Part shown: piece after piece, positions 53,315 to 61,813 of the stretch
How the letters are laid out: every line of letters begins with the position of its first letter
Position numbering within the stretch: the stretch's first letter is position 1
Assembly: GCF_050231725.1 (NCBI RefSeq)
Contig: NZ_CP077172.1
Location: forward strand, 372,001 to 436,000
Direction: 5' to 3'
Source of the DNA: Fusobacterium nucleatum_L
Lineage (GTDB): Bacteria > Fusobacteriota > Fusobacteriia > Fusobacteriales > Fusobacteriaceae
Length of the DNA stretch: 64,000 bases
Notes under the pieces: model-generated
The model's database searches: none
The model's input: only the letters and a program-made list of their open reading frames with translations
Told to the model about the DNA's origin: nothing
Made by a program: the position numbers and the translations under genes

Positions 53315-54199
53315 TTAAATTCCATATTGATAACTTACATATAGATGAAAGAAATACAGTACCATAGTTACAAAAGGTAATACTAATATCATACTATCAA
53401 ATCTATCCAATACTCCTCCATGACCCATAAGTATAGTTCCTGAATCTTTAACTCCACATTCTCTTTTAAATAATGATTCTATCAAATCTCCAATTTGAGC
53501 AATAATAGATATTATCGCCCCCATAATAAATGATAAAAATATTTCACCCACTGTTACTCCATTAATTTTTTCAACATACATAATAACAATTAATACAAGA
53601 GCTAAAGCTGTAAAAATAATTGAGCCCAATGCTCCTTCAACAGATTTTTTAGGACTTATCTCTGTGAAACCATTTTTAAAGAATTTTCTTCCTATTGTAA
53701 CGCCTACTATTCCTGCTGATGTATCTGATACCCAAACTAAAACTTGCAGTATCAATGGAAACATCACTCCTAAAAAATAAAGATTTATTATTTGTGAAAA
53801 GAATACAGACACATAAATAATTCCCAATAAAGTAAAAGATACCTTTTCCAAAGTTCCTTTTATTTGATTTTTTAAAACTCTATACATTAACATAATAATA
53901 GTTCCAACTATCAATACAACTGTAATTAATTTTTGCTCTAAGTAGCTATTTCTATTACTAAAATATACTAGATTTGGAATTATTAGTCCAACAACAATTC
54001 CAAAACTATCATATACTTCTTTCCCTGACATTTTTATCATCTTATAAAATTCATAAATTCCTATACCAATAACTAGATTGGTAAAAATTAACATAGGTAA
54101 TCCATAAAGATTTATTCTAAAAAAACTCTCTCCTACATATACAAATAATAATAATGGAACTCCTATCAACACAACTAAAATTCTATTCCATTTAAACAT
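53315..54199 (-). CDS. cdsA: Phosphatidate cytidylyltransferase
   Basis: 294 residues with about eight membrane helices. CdsA makes CDP-diacylglycerol from phosphatidic acid and CTP for phospholipid synthesis. The C-terminal signature KRECGVKDSGTILMGHGGVLDRFDS is diagnostic, with SPKKSVEGALGS upstream. It overlaps uppS by eight bases and precedes dxr by 17. Confidence 0.95.
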   Translation of the reverse strand: MFKWNRILVVLIGVPLLLFVYVGESFFRINLYGLPMLIFTNLVIGIGIYEFYKMIKMSGKEVYDSFGIVVGLIIPNLVYFSNRNSYLEQKLITVVLIVGTIIMLMYRVLKNQIKGTLEKVSFTLLGIIYVSVFFSQIINLYFLGVMFPLILQVLVWVSDTSAGIVGVTIGRKFFKNGFTEISPKKSVEGALGSIIFTALALVLIVIMYVEKINGVTVGEIFLSFIMGAIISIIAQIGDLIESLFKRECGVKDSGTILMGHGGVLDRFDSMILVLPFVTMVLYFFHLYVSYQYGI

Positions 54200-54884
54200 T
54201 TTTTATTCCTCCAAATCTTCTTTCTCTCTGGTTATAACTTTCAATAGCCTTATCTATTTCTTTTTCATCAAAGTCTGGCCATAAAGTATCTGTAATATAA
54301 AGTTCTGAATAAGCTATTTGCCATAATAGGAAATTTGATATTCTCATCTCTCCGCTTGTCCTTATAACTAAGTCAGGGTCTGGAAAGTCATTGTACAGAT
54401 ATTTTGAAAAATCCTCTTCTGTTATATTTTCTTTTCCATCTTCTATTATTCTATTCACTGCATCAACTATTTCTGCTCTACTTCCATAGTTAAATGCTAT
54501 ATTTAATGTTATTCTATCATTACCTTTAGTTTCTTCTTCTAACCTTTCAATTTCATTTTGTAATTTTTCTGAAACATTATTTTTTCTACCTGAAACAAAA
54601 AAACGAATCTTATTCTTCATCATATTTTTTCTTTCATTTTTTATATACTTTAAAAATAGTTTCATAAGTATCGAAACTTCATCTTGTGGTCTGTTCCAAT
54701 TTTCTGTTGAAAAAGCATAAACAGTTAAATACTTAACTCCAATTTCTGTTAAATATTCAAGTACATTTCTTAATGTTTTTGCTCCTTCCATATGCCCAAA
54801 ACTTCTAGCAAGACCTCTTTTTTTTGCCCATCTTCCATTACCATCCATAATTATTGCAATATGATTGGGTATATTCCTTTCCAT
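54192..54884 (-). CDS. uppS: Undecaprenyl diphosphate synthase
   Basis: 230 residues. The cis-prenyltransferase motifs HIAIIMDGNGRWAKKRG at the N-terminus, YAFSTENWNRP near 75 and LVIRTSGEMRISNFLLWQ and YSELYI near 190-205 are present. It makes the C55 lipid carrier for peptidoglycan and O-antigen. First gene of the uppS-cdsA-dxr-tmk-rseP string; a GAGGTGAT site precedes the ATG. Confidence 0.96.
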   Translation of the reverse strand: MERNIPNHIAIIMDGNGRWAKKRGLARSFGHMEGAKTLRNVLEYLTEIGVKYLTVYAFSTENWNRPQDEVSILMKLFLKYIKNERKNMMKNKIRFFVSGRKNNVSEKLQNEIERLEEETKGNDRITLNIAFNYGSRAEIVDAVNRIIEDGKENITEEDFSKYLYNDFPDPDLVIRTSGEMRISNFLLWQIAYSELYITDTLWPDFDEKEIDKAIESYNQRERRFGGIKNV

Positions 54885-54907
54885 TTTATCACCTCATTAA
54901 TTATATT

Positions 54908-54937
54908 ATTTTATCATATAAAGTAAAATTTTGTTAA
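54908..54937 (-). promoter_or_regulatory. Possible promoter for uppS string
   Basis: Minus strand: TTAACA (54937-54932), 18-base spacer, TAAAAT (54913-54908), about 24 bases from the ATG. Several other AT-rich boxes compete, so this is tentative. The rest of the 323-base gap to 55207 is AT-rich and holds only the opposite promoter at 55102-55130. Confidence 0.35.
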
Positions 54938-55101
54938 TTAAATTTATTTTCAAATTTCTAAACATTTCATTAACTATTTTTTTTATCATTATTATCCTTT
55001 ATATGGATTTATATATTATTTAGAAAGATTCTATAAAAACTTTTATACTAAATTTTATACCAATATCATAAAAATAATAAATCCTGTATACTAAAAAATA
55101 C

Positions 55102-55130
55102 TTGCATAAATTTAATTATTAAGTTATAAT
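55102..55130 (+). promoter_or_regulatory. Sigma-70 promoter for the HMA2/P-type ATPase operon
   Basis: -35 TTGCAT (55102-55107), 17-base spacer, -10 TATAAT (55125-55130). The predicted 5' leader is about 70 bases and ends with AAGAAGGTGG before the first ATG. Confidence 0.7.
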
Positions 55131-55207
55131 CAAAGCAATTAAATTTCTAAAACTATATCTAAAAAAATAAATAATTTGATTATATAAATATTTAAGAAGG
55201 TGGAAAA

Positions 55208-55705
55208 ATGAAAGATAAAATTTTATTACCTAATTTCTATGGCATTTTCGAAGTAAAAAGCCTTACTAGAAATAGAATTAGAATGGAAATTAATAAATTA
55301 AAAAATAATAGAGAAATAATTGATGAGTTAAAAGAAAATCTTAAGAAAATCTCTGTTGTAAAAAATTTTAAAATTATTCAAAGCCTTGGAAGCCTAACTG
55401 TTGAATTTGATAATTCTCAGATAGATGCTCAATTTATGCTAGGAATAATCTTAAATTTATTAAATTTAGATGAAGAACTTTTAAAAGATAGAAAAGGTAA
55501 AATAAGAAATGTTTTTTCAACTCTTGGAAAACTAGCTGATATAAGTATATATAATAAAACTAGAGGTTTATTTGATACTAAAACATTAGCAGGAACAGCA
55601 TTTTTAATCTACGGAATAAAAAAATTAAAAAATGATATGTTTTTACCGAGTGGAGCAACCCTAATTTGGTGGGCATATAGACTTTTATCTAAAAAAGGAA
55701 ATTAG
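55208..55705 (+). CDS. HMA2-like membrane-associated protein, first gene of operon
   Basis: 165 residues. The N-terminal 80 residues resemble a ferredoxin-fold module: a strand with TRNRIRMEINKL (R21-R25), a helix, then VKNFKIIQSLGSLTVEFD, matching the beta-alpha-beta pattern seen in the next three genes, but without the His that precedes the motif in the others. Two weak hydrophobic segments lie at about 125-160 (TLAGTAFLIYGI, GATLIWWAYRLL), suggesting membrane association. There is no CxxC metal site. The next gene starts nine bases after its stop. Could be a FezA/FezC-like accessory of a ferrosome-type system; by itself it is of unknown function. Confidence 0.7.
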   Translation: MKDKILLPNFYGIFEVKSLTRNRIRMEINKLKNNREIIDELKENLKKISVVKNFKIIQSLGSLTVEFDNSQIDAQFMLGIILNLLNLDEELLKDRKGKIRNVFSTLGKLADISIYNKTRGLFDTKTLAGTAFLIYGIKKLKNDMFLPSGATLIWWAYRLLSKKGN

Positions 55706-55713
55706 GGGGTAAA

Positions 55714-56097
55714 ATGTTTAAAAATATATTGAAAAAAACTTATTTAATATTTAATAAAGTTAAAGTTGTACATAGTATCCCTGGTAGAATAAGACTTCTT
55801 ATTCCTTCACTTGATAAATTTCCTGAACAGATGAAAAAACATGAGCACTATATAACTTCTATTATAAAGCTAAAAAATGGTATAAAATCTATTGATTATT
55901 CATATTTAACAAGTAAAGTTTTAATAGAATATGATAAAGAAAAATTAAAAGAACACGATATAGTTGACTGGTTAAATAAAATTTGGAAAATTATAGTTGA
56001 TAATGAAAATATTTATCAAGGAATGTCAGTTGATGATGTTGAAAAAAATATAAAAAGATTTTATGAAATGCTAAAGAGTGAATTAGAAGGGAGATAA
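55714..56097 (+). CDS. Small HMA2-domain protein
   Basis: 127 residues, preceded by AGGGGGT. One ferredoxin-like domain: strand with H20-SIP-G24-R-I-R-L, a helix (about 37-50), then NGIKSIDYSYLTSKVLIEYD, the typical HMA strand-turn-strand. The CxxC of classical copper/zinc chaperones is absent; the GRIR motif occupies the corresponding loop. No membrane segment. The last 35 residues form a charged helix. Probably a soluble partner of the ATPase encoded six bases downstream. Confidence 0.72.
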   Translation: MFKNILKKTYLIFNKVKVVHSIPGRIRLLIPSLDKFPEQMKKHEHYITSIIKLKNGIKSIDYSYLTSKVLIEYDKEKLKEHDIVDWLNKIWKIIVDNENIYQGMSVDDVEKNIKRFYEMLKSELEGR

Positions 56098-56103
56098 TAT
56101 TCA

Positions 56104-58311
56104 ATGAAAAATGATAATTTACTCGCTTGTGAAATTGTTCATAGACTTAGAGGGAGAATTCGTATAAAAAGTAAAGCTTTTAAGTTTGTTGGAAATTCTT
56201 TAAAGTCTGAAATTGAAAGACAATTATTACAAGTAAGATATATTGAAAGTGTTGAGATAAGTTTAATCACAGGGACTATTCTTATATATTTTGAAGATGT
56301 TTCTTTAAGTGATCAAAATTTAATAAGTCTTATTCAAAATACTCTTAATTCATATATATTTGAAATATGTAAAAATGAAAAGATTGAAAAATCGTCTAAA
56401 TATGTAATTGAAAGAAAATTACAAGAAGAATCTCCAAAAGAAATTATGAAAAAGATAGTTACAACAGCCGGACTTTTAGGATATAATCTATTTTTTAAAT
56501 CAAAAAGTGCAGTGGCACTTATAGGGATTAGAAGATTTTTAAATTATAATACACTTTCAACATTAGCTCTTGCTATGCCTGTTTTGAAGAATGGTATAAA
56601 CTCACTTATTAAAAATAAAAGACCTAATGCTGACACTTTAAGCTCAAGTGCAATAATCAGTAGTATACTTCTTGGAAAAGAAAGTGCAGCACTTACTATA
56701 ATGTTTTTGGAAGAAGTTTCAGAACTTTTAACAGTTTATACTATGGAAAAAACTCGTGGTGCTATTAAGGATATGTTAAGTGTTGGAGAAAATTATGTTT
56801 GGAAAGAAATTTCAGAAGATAATGTAAAAAGAGTTCCTATAGAAGAAATTCAAAAAGATGACATCATAGTTGTACAAACTGGAGAAAAAATAAGTGTTGA
56901 TGGAAAAATAATAAGAGGAGAAGCATTAATAGATCAATCTTCAATCACTGGTGAATATATGCCTATTAAAAAATCTGTAGGAGAGGAAGTTTATGCAGGA
57001 ACTATTATTAAAAATGGTAATATCAGTATAATTGCAGAAAAGGTTGGAGATGACAGAACTGTTTCAAGAATTATAAAGCTTGTTGAAGATGCAAACTCTA
57101 ATAAAGCTGACATACAAAACTATGCTGACACTTTCTCAGCTCAACTTATACCATTAAACTTTATCTTGGCAGGTATAGTTTATGCAAGTACAAGAAGTAT
57201 TACAAAAGCTATGAGTATGTTAGTTATAGATTATTCTTGTGGTATTAGACTTTCAACAGCAGTAGCTTTTTCAGCTGCAATAAATACTGCTGCTAAAAAT
57301 GGAATTTTAGTTAAGGGTAGTAACTTTATTGAAGAATTATCTAAGGCAGAAACTGTAATATTTGATAAAACAGGAACTATCACAGAAGGAAAACCAAAGG
57401 TACAAAGTATAGAAGTTTTTGATAATAATATTTCTGAAAATGAAATGATAGGACTTGCTGGGGCAGCAGAAGAGCAATCTTCTCACCCATTGGCAACTGC
57501 AATAATGTCGGAAATTAAAGATAGAGGAATAGAAATTCCTAAACATACTAAAATAAAAACAGTTGTAAGTCGTGGTGTTGAAACAAAAATCGGTAAAGGA
57601 AAAGAAGCTAAAACTATAAGAGTTGGAAGTAAAAAATATATGCTTGAAAATAATATTGATTTGACATTAGCAACAGATGCTGAAAGAGGTATTATTTCAA
57701 GGAGTGAAATAGGACTTTATGTGGCACAAGATGAAAAAATTATAGGTCTTATTGGAGTTTCTGACCCACCTAGAGAAAATATTAAAAAAGCTATAAATAG
57801 ACTAAGAAATTATGGTGTCGATGATATTGTCTTATTGACAGGAGATTTAAGACAACAAGCAGAAACTATTGCTTCAAGAATGTCAATGGATAGATATGAA
57901 TCTGAACTATTACCAGAAGATAAAGCAAAAAATATTTTAAAATTTCAATCAAAAGGCTCTAATGTAATTATGATAGGTGATGGTGTAAATGATGCTCCTG
58001 CTCTATCTTATGCAAATGTTGGAGTAGCATTAGGTAGTACAAGAACAGATGTTGCAATGGAAGCAGCAGATATAACTATTACACAGGATAATCCTCTCTT
58101 AGTGCCAGGTGTTATTGGACTATCTAAAAATACTGTGAAAACAATAAGAGAAAATTTTGCTATGGTTATTGGACTTAATACTTTTGCTTTAGTCTTAGGT
58201 GCAACTGGAATACTTGCTCCAATTTATGCATCAGTTTTACATAATTCAACAACTATCCTTGTTGTGATGAATTCTTTAAAATTATTAAAATATGACATTA
58301 AGACTAATTAG
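56104..58311 (+). CDS. P1B-type ATPase with HMA2 domain and DYSC membrane motif (FezB-like)
   Basis: 735 residues. N-terminal HMA2-like domain (about 1-85) with H13-RLR-G17-R-I-R. Membrane helices cluster at about 118-210, 345-395 and 680-725. Actuator TGE at 282-284, phosphorylation site DKTGT from D421, SSHP in place of the canonical SEHP, and the hinge GDGVNDAP from 625. The transmembrane metal motif is D376-Y-S-C379 followed by GIRLSTAVA, not CPC or SPC. This lack of CxxC plus DYSC fits the subgroup of P1B ATPases linked to iron-storing ferrosomes (P1B-6) or Mn-type CtpC relatives. It probably moves a divalent metal; the substrate is inferred. Confidence 0.82.
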   Translation: MKNDNLLACEIVHRLRGRIRIKSKAFKFVGNSLKSEIERQLLQVRYIESVEISLITGTILIYFEDVSLSDQNLISLIQNTLNSYIFEICKNEKIEKSSKYVIERKLQEESPKEIMKKIVTTAGLLGYNLFFKSKSAVALIGIRRFLNYNTLSTLALAMPVLKNGINSLIKNKRPNADTLSSSAIISSILLGKESAALTIMFLEEVSELLTVYTMEKTRGAIKDMLSVGENYVWKEISEDNVKRVPIEEIQKDDIIVVQTGEKISVDGKIIRGEALIDQSSITGEYMPIKKSVGEEVYAGTIIKNGNISIIAEKVGDDRTVSRIIKLVEDANSNKADIQNYADTFSAQLIPLNFILAGIVYASTRSITKAMSMLVIDYSCGIRLSTAVAFSAAINTAAKNGILVKGSNFIEELSKAETVIFDKTGTITEGKPKVQSIEVFDNNISENEMIGLAGAAEEQSSHPLATAIMSEIKDRGIEIPKHTKIKTVVSRGVETKIGKGKEAKTIRVGSKKYMLENNIDLTLATDAERGIISRSEIGLYVAQDEKIIGLIGVSDPPRENIKKAINRLRNYGVDDIVLLTGDLRQQAETIASRMSMDRYESELLPEDKAKNILKFQSKGSNVIMIGDGVNDAPALSYANVGVALGSTRTDVAMEAADITITQDNPLLVPGVIGLSKNTVKTIRENFAMVIGLNTFALVLGATGILAPIYASVLHNSTTILVVMNSLKLLKYDIKTN

Positions 58312-58323
58312 GGGGAAGATAAG

Positions 58324-59076
58324 ATGAAAAAATTAACTATCACAATGGTACATATTTTACCAAATAGAGTTAGATTAAAATTATCTGCTCCTATAAACGA
58401 TACTAAAACTTTTTATTTAAATATTAAAAATAATTTAAAATATTTGGAAATGAAATACAACACAAGATTAAAAACAGTAACATTAAATTTTTCACCAAGT
58501 GAAATATTTTTGCAAGAAATGATATACAGAGTTGCTATTTCTTTTTCAATAGAAAATGGTTTACTACCAGTAAAATTAATTGAGGAAAATCCTTATAAAT
58601 CAATTTCACCATTATCTATGTATGCTTTGGCTTCAATAGTAGTTTCTTCTTTAAATGGATTAATTAATAAGAATGATACAAAACTACAAAATTCAATGAA
58701 TATATTTTCAATGGGATTAACTGTTGGTTCGGTCTTTGAACATGCTTATGGTGAAGTTAAGAAAAGAGGAATGTTTGATATAGAGATTTTACCTGCTATG
58801 TATCTTTTAAAATCATTCTTCACAGAACAAAAATTAAGTTCAGTCCTTATCATGTGGTTAACAACATTTGGTAGACACTTAACAGTATCACATAATATGA
58901 CAAAACTTGTAAAAGTTTTTAGAATGAAAACTGAAAAAGGTTATCAGTATACTGCAACTATTGTAGATGATAACTCAATACAAAATTTTTCAGATTTTAT
59001 TCATCAGATATTTTTTAGAAAACATAGTAATTATTGTCAATTTAATGAAAAATATGTAACTTTAAGTAAAAATTAA
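58324..59076 (+). CDS. HMA2-like protein with hydrophobic C-terminal part
   Basis: 250 residues. N-terminus carries H10-ILP-N14-R-V-R-L in a ferredoxin-like module (about 1-90), the same pattern as the upstream genes. The remainder has three hydrophobic stretches (about 98-118, 132-150 and 165-192), suggesting a membrane-embedded domain, then a basic region and an amphipathic C-terminus. The part before residue 200 resembles the membrane portion of the preceding ATPase without its catalytic domains. An AGGGGGAAG site 12 bases after the ATPase stop indicates co-translation. Confidence 0.68.
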   Translation: MKKLTITMVHILPNRVRLKLSAPINDTKTFYLNIKNNLKYLEMKYNTRLKTVTLNFSPSEIFLQEMIYRVAISFSIENGLLPVKLIEENPYKSISPLSMYALASIVVSSLNGLINKNDTKLQNSMNIFSMGLTVGSVFEHAYGEVKKRGMFDIEILPAMYLLKSFFTEQKLSSVLIMWLTTFGRHLTVSHNMTKLVKVFRMKTEKGYQYTATIVDDNSIQNFSDFIHQIFFRKHSNYCQFNEKYVTLSKN

Positions 59077-59105
59077 TTATAGAATAAAATTTAGGAGGTT
59101 TTAAA

Positions 59106-59378
59106 ATGTTTGGAAATGGAGTAACAAAAAATCATTTAGTTGGTGTAGCAGTTGGAGTTGGAGTAGCAGCAGTGGCTTTTTATTTATATAAGAAAAATCA
59201 AGCTAAGGTTGATGAGTTCTTAAGAAAACAAGGTATCAATATAAAAACTTCTTCTTGCTCAAATCTTGAAAACTTAGATATTGAAGGTTTAACTGAAATG
59301 AAAGAACATATTGAAGATTTAATAGCTGAAAAATCAGCTGCTGAATCTGTTGAAGAAGTTATTGTTGAAGCTGAATAA
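59106..59378 (+). CDS. 90-residue single-span protein with acidic tail
   Basis: Preceded by TTTAGGAGG, 29 bases after the previous gene. One glycine/valine/alanine-rich membrane helix (about 10-27, LVGVAVGVGVAAVAFYLY) with a Lys-rich exit, then a short helix and a strongly acidic C-terminus (EEVIVEAE). A single Cys lies at about 57. Small glycine-rich membrane proteins of this kind accompany ferrosome and HMA2 operons; no individual function can be assigned. A terminator follows. Confidence 0.7.
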   Translation: MFGNGVTKNHLVGVAVGVGVAAVAFYLYKKNQAKVDEFLRKQGINIKTSSCSNLENLDIEGLTEMKEHIEDLIAEKSAAESVEEVIVEAE

Positions 59379-59408
59379 TAGAAATAAATACTTTTTTTAG
59401 TAATTTAG

Positions 59409-59445
59409 AAAAGCCTTTCATCTTTTTGGTGAAAGGCTTTTGTGA
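59409..59445 (+). terminator. Terminator of the HMA2/ATPase operon
   Basis: AAAAGCCTTTCA pairs with TGAAAGGCTTTT around TCTTTTTGG; T residues continue within the stem end. The downstream extended -10 promoter overlaps its last bases. Confidence 0.8.
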
Positions 59446-59451
59446 TATAAT
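59443..59451 (+). promoter_or_regulatory. Extended -10 promoter for the 59485 gene
   Basis: TGATATAAT, a TGn-extended -10 directly after the terminator stem. The predicted leader is about 27 bases. Confidence 0.5.
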
Positions 59452-59484
59452 ACAAATTATTAAACTTTAAATTTGTAGGTGATT

Positions 59485-59745
59485 ATGTTGAAAAATATAG
59501 ATGTTATATATAAAGGTCAAACTCTAACATTAACAAGATTTTGGGGAAATAACAAATTATGTCTATGGATTAAAAATTCAAATCAAATTAGTATACCCAA
59601 AATGGAATTTGTTGGTGGATATCCAAATGAATATTGTATATTTTTAGAAAACCTATCTTTAGAAGAATTGAAAGAAATAAAGGCAATCAATGGAGAAACA
59701 TTAAATCTTGAAGGAATTATAAAAGGAGAAAATTTAAAAGATTAA
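59485..59745 (+). CDS. Unrecognised 86-residue protein
   Basis: Starts are possible at GTG 59479, ATG 59485 and TTG 59488; TAGGTGAT lies just before, favouring ATG or TTG. The protein is soluble, with two beta-rich halves (IYKGQTLTLTRFWGNN, CLWIKNSNQISIP) and a short helix (SLEELKEIKAING). No motif recognised. It has its own promoter and a terminator and is separated from the HMA2 operon by a hairpin. Confidence 0.6.
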   Translation: MLKNIDVIYKGQTLTLTRFWGNNKLCLWIKNSNQISIPKMEFVGGYPNEYCIFLENLSLEELKEIKAINGETLNLEGIIKGENLKD

Positions 59746-59809
59746 TCAAGTAAATAATTATTAGGCACTATGATATGGATGAATTTTTTAAATTTTTCAA
59801 GTATAGAAT

Positions 59810-59853
59810 AAAAGCCAATTGTAGATAGATAAGCTTTTACAATTGGCTTTTTT
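59810..59853. terminator. Bidirectional terminator between the 59485 gene and pckA
   Basis: AAAAGCCAATTGTA pairs with TACAATTGGCTTTT around a 14-base loop, followed by TTTT on plus and by TTTTATTC on minus. It ends both the small gene and pckA. Nothing else is visible between 59746 and 59963. Confidence 0.85.
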
Positions 59854-59963
59854 ATAATTCTTATTTTCTTATAAATCTAGAATTTTCTGTATTAAAAACT
59901 AGTATCCATTATATTAGATTTCTAAACTTAATACTTCAATATAGATATTTTAAGAAAAGAACT

Positions 59964-61547
59964 TTAATCATTATATTTTGGACCAGCATTTGTAATATTT
60001 TCTGGCATATTTGGATATTTTTCTTTAAAATTATTATAGAATAAATTAGCTAGTTTCTTAGCTGCCACAATATACTTATCTCTATCTGGCCAAGTATCTA
60101 TTGGATTCATAATTTCACTAGGAACACCTGGACAAGATTGAGGAATATCTAAATTAAATATCTCATCATGTATATATTCGGCATTATCAAAATATCCATT
60201 TAATACAGCAGTTACCATAGCACGAGTATATTTTAAATTAATTCTATTACCTGTTCCATAAGCCCCACCTGACCAACCAGTATTAATTAAATAAACTTTT
60301 GTATTATGTTTCTTTAATTTTTCACCAAGCATTTCAGCATACACACTTGGGTCCATTGGCATAAATGGTTCTCCAAAACAAGTTGAGAATGTTGGAACTG
60401 GTTCTTTTACTCCTAATTCTGTTCCTGCTAATTTTGCAGTAAACCCAGTTACAAAGTGATACATTGCAGCTTCTTGACTCAATCTTGAAATCGGAGGTAA
60501 TACTCCAAAAGAATCCGCAGTTAGGAATATAACAACTTTTGGTATTCCACCTACTCCTGATAACTCAGCATTAGGAATATAATGTATAGGATAACCTACT
60601 CTTGTATTTGGTGTTATACTTGAATCTTCATATTGAATTTTTCTTGTTATTGGATCTACAACAACATTTTCTACTAAACTTCCAAATTTAATAGCACGAT
60701 AAATTTCAGGTTCACTTTCTTCTTTTAAGTTTATACATTTTGCATAGCATCCACCTTCAAAGTTGAAAATACCTTTATCTGACCAACCATGCTCATCATC
60801 ACCAATCAATTTACGATTAGGATCTGCTGATAAAGTTGTTTTACCTGTTCCAGATAATCCAAAGAAAATTGCAGTTTCATGAGTCTCTGGATCCATATTT
60901 GCTGAACAGTGCATAGGTAAGATATTTTCATGAGGCATAATATAGTTCATTATAGAGAATACACTTTTCTTAATCTCACCTGAATATCTTGTTCCACAGA
61001 TAATAGCTAATTTACTCTCAAAATCAATTATTATAGCTGCTTCTGAATTTACTCCATCTATTTCAGCTACACAGTTAAAATTAGGTGCCGAAATAATAGT
61101 AAAGTCTATATTATTGTTTTCATTGTACTCTTCATTTATTCTAATTAATAGTTGATGAATAAATAAATTTTGACTAGCTAATTCGTTTATAATACGAAAC
61201 CTTCTTGTGTACTCTGAGTCAGCTCCTGCTTTTCCATCAAAAATAAAAATTTCACGATTTTGTAAATAAGCAACTAATTTTCCAAAAATTGCATTAAATT
61301 TTTCTTTTTCAATAGGTTGATTTCTACTCCAATCAATATACTTATGAACTTCTGGAGTGTCTACAAAAAATTTATCATCTGGTGCACGTCCAGTATATTT
61401 ACCAGTTGATATAACAAAGGCACCAGTATCACTCAATGTTCCTTCATTGTTTGCCAAAGCTTTTTCTACAAGCTGTGCAGGGCTTAAATTATAGTGTGCT
61501 GCTTTTACATTACTAATTCCTAATTTTTCAAGTCCATACATTTTCAT
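59964..61547 (-). CDS. pckA: Phosphoenolpyruvate carboxykinase (ATP)
   Basis: 527 residues, the size of the ATP-type enzyme. It interconverts oxaloacetate and PEP with ATP/ADP; in anaerobes it often runs toward oxaloacetate. Motifs present: GRAPDDKFFV near 55, the kinase-1a P-loop GLSGTGKTTLS (about 230-240), GDDEHGW and the metal-binding segment, and NTGWSGGAYGTGNRI near 430. Starts with MKMYGLEKLG; GGAGG lies nine bases upstream of the first ATG. It is monocistronic with a good promoter about 75 bases upstream. Confidence 0.96.
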   Translation of the reverse strand: MKMYGLEKLGISNVKAAHYNLSPAQLVEKALANNEGTLSDTGAFVISTGKYTGRAPDDKFFVDTPEVHKYIDWSRNQPIEKEKFNAIFGKLVAYLQNREIFIFDGKAGADSEYTRRFRIINELASQNLFIHQLLIRINEEYNENNNIDFTIISAPNFNCVAEIDGVNSEAAIIIDFESKLAIICGTRYSGEIKKSVFSIMNYIMPHENILPMHCSANMDPETHETAIFFGLSGTGKTTLSADPNRKLIGDDEHGWSDKGIFNFEGGCYAKCINLKEESEPEIYRAIKFGSLVENVVVDPITRKIQYEDSSITPNTRVGYPIHYIPNAELSGVGGIPKVVIFLTADSFGVLPPISRLSQEAAMYHFVTGFTAKLAGTELGVKEPVPTFSTCFGEPFMPMDPSVYAEMLGEKLKKHNTKVYLINTGWSGGAYGTGNRINLKYTRAMVTAVLNGYFDNAEYIHDEIFNLDIPQSCPGVPSEIMNPIDTWPDRDKYIVAAKKLANLFYNNFKEKYPNMPENITNAGPKYND

Positions 61548-61621
61548 AAAAATCTACCTCCATCAATAGAAATCGTTAAATTTTTAAGCTTTGTGGGCCA
61601 ATAAAACCTTATCTTAGATAC

Positions 61622-61650
61622 ATAATAGACTAGTTTTAATTAAAAATCAA
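61622..61650 (-). promoter_or_regulatory. Sigma-70 promoter for pckA
   Basis: Minus strand: -35 TTGATT (61650-61645), 17-base spacer, -10 TATTAT (61627-61622). Leader about 70 bases containing no clear riboswitch. Confidence 0.65.
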
Positions 61651-61775
61651 CTCATTTTATCAAAAAAAAGATAAATTTTTAATCTATTTTAGAGTAAAAA
61701 TTATTCAAATTATATGAAATATATATTATATATATAAAATATAAATAAAATTAATTTAATTTCTCATTTAAAAAT

Positions 61776-61806
61776 AAAAAAATCCTAAATTAATAGGATT
61801 TTTCAA
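61776..61806 (-). terminator. Terminator of rplU-prp-rpmA
   Basis: Minus strand: AAATCCTATTAATTTAGGATTT forms a short hairpin followed by TTTTTATTTTT. It lies just after the rpmA stop. Confidence 0.7.
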
Positions 61807-61813
61807 CTTTTTA

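Noticed and set aside
54982..54997. Fur-box-like sequence (minus strand GGATAATAATGATAAA) upstream of the HMA2/ATPase operon
   Set aside because: By eye it matches only about 12 of 19 positions of the classical Fur box, in a very AT-rich gap where such matches arise by chance, and it lies over 100 bases from the operon's promoter.
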